Assembly (NCBI GenBank): GCA_037953625.1
Contig: CM075656.1
Coordinates: 89,919,001 to 89,983,000 of the forward strand
Length of the DNA: 64,000 nucleotides
From: Crotalaria pallida
Taxonomy: Eukaryota > Streptophyta > Magnoliopsida > Fabales > Fabaceae
Direction: 5' to 3'
This document shows, piece by piece, positions 23,770 through 35,994 of the stretch (the stretch's first letter is position 1; every line of letters begins with the position of its first letter). The position numbers and the translations under genes are program-made. Under the pieces are notes generated by a model, which was not told the DNA's origin, did not search any database, and saw only the letters and a list, made by a program, of their open reading frames with translations.

Positions 23770-25250
23770 TACAACACTTTTTAATAACAATTTATGTTTT
23801 TTAATCTCTTAAAAATTATTCTTAAAACATTCATTGACATACATCTTTCCATCACAAGTAATTTACCAGGTTGAATCTGCATGTCACATGGGTACAAAAA
23901 ATAAAATTATGATCGTTAGTCCCGAAACAAATTTTAAAGTACAGATCTGGTCAGCATGTGTGGTATAGAGTGCAGGAGAAAGTCTTCTGACAAAACCAAG
24001 TGAGAAAAATGCCACAAGAAAATGAATTTTTAACAATGTCACGCTCACTATCGTTTTAGGACATTTTTAAAGAAAAATAAATACAGAAAGTTTATTTTAG
24101 AAAATTAAGTTTTCAAAATCTTGAATGCAATATTATCAATGGACATTTCTCATTATTAAACGCTTAATCAATATTTTTAAAACATTTGTTCACGTTTTTT
24201 TTTTTAAGTTTGCAGAAAAAAAATACCAAAATTTTTAAATAATTATTTTATTAACTTTTTTTAAGGATTTTTTTTAGAAAAGATGTATGTAAAGCATTTT
24301 AGTAGTATTGAAAATTTAAATATTAAATAAACTTATATCAATAATTATTTTTTTTAACTTGTACTACCGGAGACAATATCAGTTGTTTTATATTTTGAAT
24401 CATATGTCAAAGTATAGAGATTGATTAAAAATAAATAAATTTAATTGAAAGTTTTATATTTATAGTTTTTAATCAATCTTCATATTTTAACACATGAAAT
24501 GATACAAAGTATAAGATATGTGATAGGTTTTTTCACAAAGTGTGAAATATAAGATATGTGATATATTTCCCTTCCGTTCAACCCTTGAAACTTTAGGAAA
24601 GAGGATAAGTAGACCCTTTAAATTAAAAAAATAATGATAATAAAAAAAAAGAAGGAATTGTTTTTTTGTATTCACCAAAGTAGTCATAACCAAATAATAG
24701 TCCATTTGCATACATAACTAAAATAAATCTAAATTCATCCAGTAAAACCTTTTATAATACTCAGTGATTATTAATTAAGATTCCAAATTTTTTATCCACA
24801 AATTTTATTGGCGAATTATAGTAATTTCCTTCTCACTATCCAAAATAGAAAACATACTGGATTATATTAGTGCGATGATATGATAGTGTTAGACTGGTTT
24901 TTTTTTTTTTTTTTTTGATAATGACTGTTAGTGTTTTTATTCTTGAGGGAGTGATACTTGCGTGTAATATTGAACATGAGTTTCACTTGCGTGTTGATAA
25001 TAATCAGCCACTGGTTATAACAATCAAGTAATAAGTAACCTGTTCTATGTTGTTGACCTGTATTTAGGTGCTTCTTGACCAACCAATGGCGACAAATCCA
25101 TCACTTACACTGATTAATTAAGCTAAACAACTCATTGATCATATGTATAGTATCTTCCCAACCATTTGATTTATACTTCTCCAGTTCTCCACCTAAATCA
25201 AAAGCTAATTGCCCAAAAAGAATAAGATTAACACCCTATTTTTTATAGAC
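23770..25250. other. Gene-free spacer
   Basis: Very AT-rich with long A/T runs. No gene is visible. Confidence 0.5.
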
Positions 25251-25259
25251 CAAATGGGT

Positions 25260-25408
25260 AATGCATTGACACTTTGACATCGTAAAATTTTTTACAACAT
25301 GAGTCCAACATCCATCATTCATCCGTGTATGGTCGTTGACTTTTAGATTAAAATAATACAAATGAATGATGGATGATGAACTCATGATATAAAAAACTTT
25401 ATGCATTC
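25260..25408. mobile_element. MITE, GTTGACTTTTAG family, copy 2
   Basis: It shares GGTCGTTGACTTTTAGATTA and the mirrored GATGGATGATGAACTCATG arm with the 4056 copy. Confidence 0.65.
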
Positions 25409-25894
25409 TATTAATTTTTTTTTTTAATGTGGTAGATTTAAGCTTTTCTTGTTATCACTTACTTATCAATGTTACTATTGTACCAAAAGTTTATTAATTA
25501 GTACAATCCTTTTCTTATATTCACTGAACACTGACATATAGCTGTTGAAATGTCACCCCGTGAAATTTTTGCATTCTTCTAATTGTATGTTACTTAACGT
25601 ATAACCATTCTTCTAATTCTATCTTACTCCATTAATTATTTGAATTTATTTCAGTTATAAATATGCCAATATTTTCGTTAATATAGATTCTTGGGGTAAA
25701 AGTTCAGCAGTTGAAGTGGGACCAGACTCTTAAATGTAAGATGTTTAAAGAAGAATACTTTAGGAGACACGTAAATTCATCACTGTTTTCTCCCAAAAAA
25801 AAAAACAATTGATATTTTGCTCTGTGTTTTCTCTGTGATCATCATTCTGCAATAGAATAGAGTAATAGACTTCTCCGCGGGGTGCAAAGACGCC

Positions 25895-28800
25895 ATGGTT
25901 GCAGAGGTAATAATTCCTTGCTTTACTCTTGTAGCTGTATTTCTTTGGCTCTTTGCACAAATGAGAACAATGACTTTGTCACATTTTCCTTTCTTTTTCC
26001 ATTTTCATTTGGCATTCAGCTCATCCCCTCCCCTTTCAGCTGGTTTATCATAAGTTTAACTAATTTGTTGGGGAAAGATCAACACTTATCATCATCATCA
26101 TCATCATCATTATTAAACTGGAATAGAAACCGAAGATTTGTTGCTAACTTGTGCCTCTGGGTTTGTGCACTGTGAGTGATTATGTTCTGACTTGAGTGTG
26201 GTATATTAGAACTTAGAATCTGCTTGAAAGGCACTGATTTGATGTTTTAATTTTATAGTTTGATTTTGGTACTCTTGCATGTTAGTTGAGGGATGAGATT
26301 TGATATCATCCCACGAATATGTATCATTTCCATGGAACAACATATGTTATCCCGTTAGTTAGTGAAATATAACTTGAATTTCTGACAATATGTGGGTTAT
26401 TTTATGATACTATAGTGTAGTACATGCTTTCAGGAATAGTTTTTCTGAATGTATTTCTCAAATTGAATGGTCTAAAGAAATGGAAATTAAAAACTGTTTT
26501 CATCGATGTGTATAGAATTTATATTTTAATTTCCAGATGAACTGACATAAAGAAAAGACAAGACACCATCAATGTCTTTTGTTAGGATCATAACGTTAGT
26601 GTTTGTTAAATCGGTGGTCACATGAGTTAACATTTCATTAAAACCCGTCTGAGATTGTTGTCCAAAAACTTTATTGTAAGAACGTGAGTAGAACTGAGAT
26701 ATACGTCGTGCTAGTAGTACTATGTTCCTTTCTTATTATAAGTTTTTATGGTGAAATTTTATGAAAATTAAGAAAGTTAGTTATTGTTAATAACATTAGA
26801 ATTCTTAAAATTTGGTTTATTTTTTAAAATTATTTCAATAATTATTATTGAGATTCTAAAAAATATCAAGTAAATATGAATATTTATGAAAAAAATAATT
26901 AATACTATTAAAAATTGAAAAAAAAAATATTGCAAATAAGATTAAAAAAAAAGGTATATCAAGGAACGGAGAGAGTATATATTTACATGTGGTCTATTTC
27001 AATGTGGTACAGAAAGCTGGTTAAAAGATGCTGGTCCTCCTTCAGAATGATTATTATTTGATAATTTTGGTAGCTAAAAGTACTAGCCAGAGGAGAAGCA
27101 GATCAAAATTGTTTCATTTTGAGCATAACATGTCAAAACTAGATAGTGCAGGACTAGGATCACAGTTTCACTGAAGTGTATGTTTCACTTGAACAATTAT
27201 TTGTACAACCATCCATCTCATATTCACTTACCATTATTTTTATAGGAGATATACCTTCATTCCTTATTAACAAATATTCCAAATAGATCAGTCTAAAAAT
27301 CTTTTTAACCTACTACACATAGATAATATGTGTCACGCGGATCATTATACTACTTGTTTTTCAATAATTGATTTACAAATGACATGTGTCATCTTCATAT
27401 AGTTACACGAATTTTTAGGCTGATTTATTAGAAGAGTACGTATATCAATTTTTATTTTCCTATTGATATGTAAGAAATTTAAGTGAGTAGCACATGGTAT
27501 GGGCCAAAACCAAAAGCAGTAGGGAACAAAATAATAATAACAAAATTAGGGGAAATCTATAGAGTTTATTTTTTTTCCTCATATAAGAAAGGTTCATAGA
27601 GAAAAGAATAGTAACTTCATACCACAAGGCAAGGGAGATAAGAATAGAACTCCAACATTGTTAGAACGTGAGACAGCTTCTCTGGACACTTAACAAGTGA
27701 ACAGCAGCAACAATGGTACCTTTCATATTGCACTACTTTTCTGTTATTCTAGCTTAGTATCTGCTGAATGGAACATCACTGCAACTTCCCCAATTCAGTA
27801 CAGCTTTTTGTTTATCTTTTCTTAGATCAATTCTAATTAAAATTTGCTCTGGCAATTAGAAGAAACCCATCCTAGACTCCTTATCTTTCAAACTGCATTG
27901 AAGCCATTATATGTGATAAGATTATCAGGGTGATCCATAATCTTGAATTGAAATCATTCTGTATGATGTTAAGTACATATAATACCTATGGTTTTAAATG
28001 TAGATAAGAGAGGAGGTCCTATTCTATTGACATAAAATTTCAAATTTCACCTCACCGATACAAAATTCATGTAATTAAGGTGCTGGTGTTTTTCGACATG
28101 CATATATGTTTGCTAAAATTGTTACATAACCTTTCATTCGGTACTCGGTTAGCATTTGATAGACATAGCAAAACTGAATGTAACAAAAAATATAAGTCAT
28201 ATTCTCTATTTGATGTATGTTGTATTTTTTTTAAATAGAATGGAACTGAAAATTTTGGTTAAACTAAAAAAGTGGAACCAAAGAGAACAGGATCTGTTTT
28301 GTCTGCAGCAAAGAATACCCATTATGCTATTTTATACTGTGATCTTTTCTCAGAATGGTGAGATGCCTATTGGATGGCCACTTGGGCTTAGATTCTTGAA
28401 TGTGAGATTTAGAGTTGTGGAATCCCTCTCTGCTGCTTCAGTACAACCATACTCATTGCACTTTCCATCCACCAGTTTCTCCTCATTCTCATCCTCTAAC
28501 CTTGATACTGAGGTAATTTGAATTTTTCCTGGTTCTATTCTTCTTCCTTTCTCACCATTGGTTTGATATAAAGCTTTTACTCATTACCATCAAATGAATA
28601 ATATCAGTTTAGATTTTAAAAAATAAAATAAAATAAAAAGAATGCTGTTTGATAACATCAAAAGTTCTGCAGTTTTGTCCAATTGTCCAAGATAATAATG
28701 TAGCTATACTTCTGGTAAAGTGTGTACAAATTGGACCATCAATAACTTAATTTCTGTGACTTCAGAGCATCAGTGAAATGATTATTACTCTTTTTTATGA

Positions 28801-29373
28801 GCCAAATAAGAAAAGTTATTACTCGGTCCGGCCTTATTTATAAGTTCTAGAAAAACTTTTGGTCCTATTTATGTCATTTTGTATTTTTATAGTAAGCATT
28901 TATTGTTATTTTCTCTTATTTATCCTTTTTTCATTCATATGAAAGAATACATTGTAAAATTTTCAATGCAATCGAATAGAGTAAAATTGTATACATTTTT
29001 AAAGTTTCAACAAATTTAAATGGCCAAATATGATCTATTACTTATTATCACGTAAACTTTACTTTAGTTTATAGATAATTCTTTCTTCTACTTCTTCTGT
29101 TGCTAGTCCACGGCATCGTTCTTTCAAGACAAGAGTGTATCACTGGCACAGCTAATTGGAATTAGACAAGGTGACAGAAGGCGCTTGTACTTACCAAAAT
29201 CATTGAGGTTTGAAGAAAGGGAGAAGAAATTAGAAAAGGATTCTTCCTGTTGTGATAATGATGATGATGGCTGTAAAGTAAAAGGAGAGGATATGTCTCG
29301 AGGCATTTGCATACCTATACTATTTGATACCCTTGTCAAGATAAGCAAGAGTAAAAAGAGTTCAAGGAACTAG
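25895..29373 (+). CDS. Conserved plant protein of unknown function (145 aa)
   Basis: Three coding exons: 25895-25906 (encodes MVAE), 28354-28512 and 29107-29373, all joined in phase 0 on GT-AG sites. Residues 5-30 carry GEMPIGWPLGLRFLNVRFRV. Residues 35-60 carry PYSLHFPSTSFSSFSSSNLD. Then come TASFFQDKSVSLAQLIGIR, an acidic and Cys-containing linker, and a C-terminal GICIPILFDTLVKISKS ending KKSSRN. I recognise this as a small, well-conserved angiosperm family without a known role; there is no signal peptide or membrane segment. Intron 1 (2447 bp) contains a Stowaway-like MITE. It also contains a second candidate first exon whose ATG (27713-27715) abuts a donor in the same phase and would give MNGEMP. 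Intron 2 holds a decayed MITE at about 28822-28975. The first exon is the least certain part. Confidence 0.83.
26088..26110. repeat. (TCA)n microsatellite
   Basis: Seven to eight TCA units in intron 1 of the 145-aa gene. Confidence 0.9.
26720..26975. mobile_element. Stowaway-like MITE, type B, in intron 1 of the 145-aa gene
   Basis: Left end TATGTTCCTTTCTTATTATA and right end AAGGAACGGAGAGAG are followed by TA. The core resembles the 47577 family. Confidence 0.6.
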
Positions 29374-29399
29374 CATATCATATCATACATATCAAATAT

Positions 29400-30330
29400 C
29401 ATCATTTACCATTTGAGACAACAAATCTTCTCATTCTGTCTTTGCTCAAAGTCAAAATTCAATAGCTTTTCTTACCTGACACATTTTAACTCATCCAAGC
29501 TTGTTGTTGTGACTTGTTTCTATTTCATATTATGGGAATATAATAAAATAGGGTTGTTTGTATTTTGGTTATTCTAATACAAGTTTAATTGTATTTTCTA
29601 TATGAACTTTTGACTTTAGTGCATTTTAATATGAGCTAGCCTGTTTTTGCTATTTATGATCACCTCAATTAAATTGGGGGTCAGTTGGAACATTATACAG
29701 ACCCAGGTAAACTACTCTTAAAGGTTTGGCACTTGAAAATCAGAGCAAGTGAGCAACCATATCTGTAAAATTATTTAAAAACAGAGTGATACAGGGGGAT
29801 TTGATTTTAAAAATATATAAAATCCCATGACCTATATTTCATAAAAATATAAAATTGTAGTACTAGATTTTATTAATGAAGGATAAACCAATGTTCGCTT
29901 GACTAGTACTTCTGAGGATAACCGTGACATAGTACATCAAACTTAGTACATTTATATAATATTTTATAGACATGTTAAAACAAAATTGAACTAGACAATT
30001 ATGTTAGATGTTTATTTTTATTTTTTTTAAATAGATTTAAATAAATAAGTCAAGAAGGATTTAGATTTAAAAAAAAAATATATGATATTTTAATTTTAGT
30101 GATCCATGGTTCGGATTGGTTCAAGACTTAATTGTTGCCATTAAAACTAATTACTCACTTATCAAATGAAAACATACTTTATAAAATTTAAAGAGTCAAA
30201 AATAAAATAAAATAAAACATGATATCAGGTATGATTATTGACACTCCAATTTATTTATCCATGTTCATCATTAACCAATCTCAACTTTAAATAATTATAG
30301 TAAATATAAGTAGGCAAAATGAAGTATCTA
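29400..30330. other. Spacer between the 145-aa gene and the NFD6-like gene
   Basis: The first 300 bases are probably 3' UTR. The rest is AT-rich with no gene signal. Confidence 0.5.
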
Positions 30331-30345
30331 AGTAACGTAGCAACT

Positions 30346-30506
30346 ACCAACATGGGATTGGGACGAGTGGTAAGCGGCTCGGTTTCGCTTAAGCAAGATC
30401 TCAAATTCGATTCCCTGTGAATGCAAAAAAATCATGTTCGAAAATTCGCATGTCATAGTCAGACACGCGATCCGGGTCGGATCCGGATTTTTTTTTTTTT
30501 TTTTTT
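30346..30506 (+). mobile_element. tRNA-derived SINE (family 4), T-tailed
   Basis: It starts ACCAACATGGGATTGGGACG, has B-box-like AAATTCGATTCCC, and ends GGATCCGGA followed by a long T run. Flanked by GTAACGTAGCAACT and GTAATGTAGCAACT (30332-30345, 30507-30520). A poly(T) end is known for Au-type plant SINEs. Confidence 0.82.
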
Positions 30507-30835
30507 GTAATGTAGCAACTCCAATCTCCCCCCAAAACATTCATATGCCCATTAACCCTTGATAAACTAATTGGATAAACACAATTTAAAAAAAAAAAAA
30601 AACAAGGATTTGCTTAAGAACAAATCATAAGAGGTCAAATATTAATTAAAGTTCATTAAGAAACTAAATTTATTATCTTCACTTGACTAAATATTTTATT
30701 TTTCCAATGGAGAACTAGTTTATTTAGTCCCCACTAAAAATAAATAATAACAAAACCCCGTAGAGCAAAAACCTTATTGTACTCGTTTCACTTCACTGCT
30801 ACTGCTGAGTGCTGAACATTAGTGTAAGCGGAAGG

Positions 30836-31214
30836 ATGTCCACCGCGTCCGCCAGGTTATTTATGCGCTCCGCCGCCTTTCGTCCAGCTGCCGGAGCTAG
30901 ATCAAGACCCACCCGGTCGCTGTTTAGGATCTCAAAGCAAAGCTCACTCTCCAACTGCATTTTCAGGTAATAGCCATGCCTATAAATTTATCACCTCTTT
31001 CTCATAATCGTGTTGAATAAACATGAAAACCCTAATTATTTATTTATTTATTTGTGTGAACATAATTGGTGGAAGAAGGTCGACAATGGAGTTGACTAGT
31101 TGCGTGGAATCAATGTTTCCATACCACACTGCTACTGCCTCCGCATTATTCACTTCCATGCTCTCTGTTTCTCGCCATTCCTACGGTTGGACCCCTCACA
31201 GTATCCCCATTTAG
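30836..31214 (+). CDS. NFD6: NUCLEAR FUSION DEFECTIVE 6 (NFD6)-like organellar protein
   Basis: Two exons, 30836-30966 and 31079-31214, give 88 aa. The N-terminus (about 1-43) is rich in Arg, Ser and Ala with almost no acidic residues, an organelle-targeting presequence. The conserved core spans exon 2: MELTSCVESMFPYHTATASA, then LFTSMLSVSRHSYGWTP, the NFD6 signature. In Arabidopsis, NFD6 loss blocks polar nuclear fusion in the female gametophyte, and the product is targeted to mitochondria or chloroplasts. The acceptor is a GAAGAAG tandem: splicing after 31078 gives the family-like ...FRST, and splicing after 31075 adds one Arg. The C-terminus (HSIPI) differs from the usual acidic ends; this family often has alternative 3' splicing after GWTP, so other isoforms are likely. 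It is convergent with the OB-fold gene. Confidence 0.92.
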
Positions 31215-31869
31215 GATTCCAAGTCTGAATTGTGTAGGTAAAGAAGTCCCACGTCGTATAATAATGGATAAGTTAATGTGTATATAAGTAATTAGGCACA
31301 AGAATGGGGTACAAACTTTCTCATCATATCATCCAACTCAGCTGGCTAGATGGAAATTATTTTGATCACGTATAGGCAATCAAAATTCTCATTTGTTATA
31401 AGCATGATACTGTGATTTAGAGAGTTTAATATGCAAGAACAAAATATAAGCAAATTTCTGAAGGACTATATTTTCTTAATATAAGCAATAACATAATTAA
31501 TATACAGGCTACATTAACGTAACCTCGATCCCTAAGCATAATAACAACACAATATTTTGCAAGTCGTTGCACAGGAAAATGCAGAGAAAACATGGATAAT
31601 TATATTAACACTATTATATTTGTCTTAAGTTCATTGGATACAGTTGCTGACAGATAATAGCCATATTGGTCGCTAGACAAAACACTGTTTCAAGTGACAA
31701 AAACTTAACCCTAAAAATGTTGTCAAGCAAGTTAAAGGAAAATACCAGCTGATTAAAGTGAGAACTGAGAATGTATACCAACCCATCCATCACCAGTTAA
31801 GTTTTACCTTGGCAGTGTCCACTGCACCGTAAACAAATCATAAAGCTATCTTCATAATCTTCAATGGAG

Positions 31870-33676
31870 TTATTCTTCAACCACGTTCACCAGTTCATAT
31901 TCAACCAGAGATAGATTGTTATCCTCTTTAACTACAAAATCTGCAGGATCCGTGACCTCAATGCGCCCCCATTTGTCAACAGCCATCCTCATTGATCCCT
32001 TAAACATGTCAATTTTTGCATTGCGAAGAATTACAGTATTTCCGGCCTTCATCAACTCAACTGCATGGGATGTGAAAACAGGTGCCTTATCGTCATACTA
32101 TCAAAAAACAAATTTCTTATATTTACTACTTGTACATATATCAATAGCCATATTATCAATTAATAAAACATATTCAAGGTCACTTTCTTTAAATTAAATC
32201 AACTGAAACTCTAATCCAACAAACCTGTTACAAAGGCACTGTATAATGCACAAAAGCTTGTATGGATGGAGTATGAGATCTCCAAATAACATAAACCCAT
32301 TACTCATAAGGTTTTGTTAGTGAAAGAAGGAAAGAATGAGAGGGGGGAAATGAAAATAAGCAAATTCACAATTTATTCTATATGAAAAATTCTGCTCCCA
32401 TTTTCCTTCCTCTCATTGTTCCGTAACAAGTCTAAAGTTGTCAATCACCTTTTCCTAAATCATAGTCTCTTAGCAAGGATTAATACTATTATTTGTAAAC
32501 ACCGATAACTACTTCTCCATGTTGAAAAGATGTTCAATGGAGATGTTCATCGGTGGTGCAGATACAGAAATACAAAGAAGAAAATAGATGAAGGTCCATG
32601 CTTCAAAGAAACAAAATTATTCTTAGAAAAAGTTGCTGAAAGAGACATAACTGGTTATGCAAGCTCATGTATACGTATTTGATATCATAAAAGATCCAAG
32701 CCTGGTGCCAATAAATAAATGAGTTAAACAAGCATGAACCGGAAATAAAAAGGTTAACTTGGTTTTGGATTTGGAATATATGACGCCCAATTTCATCTGT
32801 GTTATCATCACAAACATGAAACATAACAATGCGCAAAGCTCAATATCTTGTATAACCTTATCAAATCTCTTGAATAAAATATCATTAACCAGAACATGTT
32901 GGTTTATCAAAACACAAAAGAGATTCCGCGCGAATGATTCCAATCAAATGCAATTACAGATTAAAAATAGCATGTGATCCAACACAAAGGCTTTCTTTTG
33001 TTGAGTCAGTCACTCTAATGAAAAAACTTGATAGCCAAATTCTTAAAAACTCCATTCCTAAATAAACAATTGGAAATAAAACATTCCCAAACTCATCCTC
33101 AATAGGTGGTTCTACCGTTAAAGTTGCGAAATATAAAGTATGAGCACCTGATTCAATTCTGGCATGTGCACAATTTGCCCCCAACCCCTCCACGTGAAAA
33201 GAAAAAAAATTGATTAAAAAAAAAAAAAAGAGTCCCAATCTCACAAAACCTACAACAATGCAGATCCTATAAACAAAATCCAAAACCAAAAACTCAAAAA
33301 TAAAACAAATAAAAGAGTACCCATATAGAAAGTTTTAATTTTTAAAAAAGGGAAAGCAAAAAAATTGAAAATATAAAAGATGGGTATGCGAAATAAGACC
33401 TTGTTCATTACGAGCGGTGAAGATGATAGTGCCGGTGTCATCACCGATGAGGCATTCAGCGATGAGAGTGGGGCGAAGATTACGGGAGGAAGAAGAAGAA
33501 GGACGAGGAGGCTGAGGTTTCTGCAAAACGGTGTCGGATGATAAGACCTTAACGATCAAGTTGTGACCGTTGGTTCCAGGTTTGAGCTGATCCACTTTTG
33601 TGAACACGGGCTTTCTCTTTGCGGGTTTGTTACCGGTTGTGGCGGTGGTTCCTTCTTCATGATTCTTCGATGCCAT
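31870..33676 (-). CDS. OB-fold nucleic-acid-binding protein (At4g28440-like)
   Basis: Two exons on the minus strand, 33676-33400 and 32060-31870, give 155 aa. A basic N-terminus (KPAKRKPVFTKVDQLKPGT) leads into an OB fold: LIVKVLSSDTV, then after a Pro/Ser-rich loop LIAECLIGDDTGTIIFTARN, VELMKAGNTVILRNAKIDMF, KGSMRMAVDKWGRIEVT, and the conserved end NNLSLVEYELVNV. This matches the plant single-domain OB proteins typified by At4g28440, annotated as single-stranded nucleic-acid-binding. The first residue of codon 93 (Val) spans the intron. The intron is 1339 bp. A purine- and Ser-codon-rich leader lies at 33677-33825. Length and residues look normal for the family, so the gene is probably intact. 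Confidence 0.93.
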
Positions 33677-34296
33677 TGATTGAATTGAATTGAGAATTTG
33701 AGATCAAGTTTGGTTTTGTTGGTTTTTTTGGTTCTGAGATGAAAGAAGCCCCAACGAGAAGAAGGAGAAGAAGAAGCAGCAGCAACAGCTCCGAGGTTAG
33801 TGGGTTCTTTCATATCCATTAAGCTTCCACTTCATCATTTTTTTATTTTTTTTTCTGTTGGGAAATTGAAGCGACGTGTCGTTTGGCATCCCATCGTCCA
33901 ATTTCACGTCACGTGTCTTAAACTAGTGTTTTTTTTTTTTTTCAATTTATTTTAAAAATCTCAAAAATGGTAGCCTAGATGAGTAGATGTGCATTCCCTT
34001 TGGGGGCGCTGGAAATGAGTCGGACTGAGTCATGCCTTAACAAAAACAGATTTGGTTTGTGTTCTAAATTCAAGGCTCAAGTTTGCTTATGAGTTTATCA
34101 TAGGCTAAATTCGAAGTCTAAATTCGACTTATTTCAAAGTTTGGTCTGGTCCATAAGTCTGCTTAAAAGTCTATTATTTAATAAAATTTTCACATTTAAA
34201 TACAAATATAAAAATGTCTCATACTCTCAAATTATGTGAAAGAAATATAATAAAGCAACGGTAAACAATATTAAAACTCAAACTATATATCAACAA

Positions 34297-34504
34297 CCAA
34301 CGGGACTTGGTTCAGTTGGTGTAAGGCCCAAACTGAAATCCTGGGAATAGGACAAGGGTGTTAGTAGCCCCGGGTTCGATTCCCACTAAAAACATCCCGC
34401 TGGGAGAGCCAGCCACGCAGCTCGCTCCGGATTAGTCTCAAGAGCTCCCTGGTATTAAGGGTGCTCTTGGGGATACCGGTGGTTCCGCAAGAAATTCGGA
34501 CCAA
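34297..34504 (+). mobile_element. tRNA-derived SINE (family 5)
   Basis: A-box-like GGTTCAGTTGGTGTAAGG and a perfect pol III B box GGGTTCGATTCCC, then CCCGCTGGGAGAGCCAGCC. Flanked by perfect 17-bp AAACTATATATCAACAA (34280-34296, 34505-34521), indicating recent insertion. Confidence 0.92.
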
Positions 34505-34618
34505 AAACTATATATCAACAAAAGTATTAGGATTGGTTGATGTGAGAGAGTGAAATAATCAGGATTTGTTTTTTATATGTCAGGAATAGCTTTGGTAAAG
34601 AGGGAAAGAAAGAAATTA

Positions 34619-34810
34619 CCAGTAGAGGCTGGCACAAGTGGAAGGGGCTTGTGTCCCTTTAGCATGTGGTCGTGGGTTCGAGTCGTACTTGAGACGCATG
34701 TGAATGGAGCAAGCCTTACTGGGAGCATCGCCCCCGAAAGAGTCTGACCGTGGTGCGAGGGATTAGTCACTCAGTTGTGCGAGTGGATACCCTGGTTCAT
34801 CCCAAAAAAA
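34619..34810 (+). mobile_element. tRNA-derived SINE (family 6)
   Basis: B box GGGTTCGAGTCG, then a body with GGAGCAAGCCTTACTGGGAG and an A-run end. Flanked by AGAGGGAAAGAAAGAAATTA on the left and the same sequence short by one GAAA unit on the right (34811-34826). Confidence 0.88.
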
Positions 34811-34826
34811 AGAGGGAAAGAAATTA

Positions 34827-35948
34827 TATTTTTATTTTTAATTATAATATTATATAGAACATATTAAATTTTTACTTTTAATTTAAATCACTAATAAAAT
34901 ATAATATATTAATATTTAAAAAATTAAATAGGTCGTACCAGTGAGCTTAATATGCTTTTTATAAAGTTCGGGCCCGATTTATTTAGATGTATAGGCTTTT
35001 TAAAAAACTTAAATCTGATCTTTTTATTAAACGAGTCGAACCGAGTCAGACCTAAAGTGAGCTGAGCCATAGGCCCCATGAGCTGGCCTGGCTCATTTCC
35101 ACCCATAATTCCCTTACATCTCAAATAGTACCACTCCATAAGGAAAAAACACTTTATTAGTTAGTGAGATTAAATAAATAAAAATTAATTAATTTTTTAT
35201 TTTCAATAAAATCATTTTTAAAATATCTTTATAAAATGGTTATATCATTCAATTTTTGTTTTATTTTCAATGCAATTTTTTAAAAATAGTTTTTGTTATA
35301 AATTTGAGAAAATTAAATATATTTAATTAATTTTATTAATAAATATAAAGTTGATTTTCTAATTATATTTAAAATCCGAGTGAGTATCGTTTATCCAGTG
35401 AATTTGGTCGTAGGGATCAAGTATGAAGCATGTATCAAGAGTAGGATGGCTGGGTTGTATTGTTTATCAACTAGTAATAAAATTTTGAAAAAAAAATTAA
35501 AAATTAAGGATTTTCTTATCCTCGTCTCATGGGATTAAGGATAAGACACTAAAAGAAGTATATTTTTATAGAAAAACTAAACATTTAATGATTCAAGTGA
35601 TAATGAACTTAGTTTTTTATGTTTCTTTATAATTTTTAACTTCTTATCCTTCTGGGCTGAGATTAAAGCAAACCCAAAAATTAAATCAAGCAATTTATTG
35701 CTCATATTTTATTGTAAGAAAACTATGAGTTTTGAAAGAATATGGAATATTGAGAGGGGTTCAGATGATTCAAATTATAACTCAAAGTCAACCCTAAATC
35801 ATATTGGGTTTGTTTTTTCTAATCCAATCTCGTAAATAGATATTATTGTTGGATTAAAACAAGCTCGTGAGGCGAGATAGATCTTACTCACCCCCAACGG
35901 ATAAGAGTTATTCAATGGTGTAAAGTCTTATTGAATAATTAGGAATTG

Positions 35949-35994
<46 letters not shown>

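Noticed and set aside
33556..33819. Minus-strand frame beginning MDMKEPTNLG
   Set aside because: It overlaps the 5' leader and first exon of the OB-fold gene in another frame and has no family features.
34352..34390. tRNA gene suggested by a perfect B box GGGTTCGATTCCC
   Set aside because: No cloverleaf can be drawn; it is the promoter of a SINE with target duplications.
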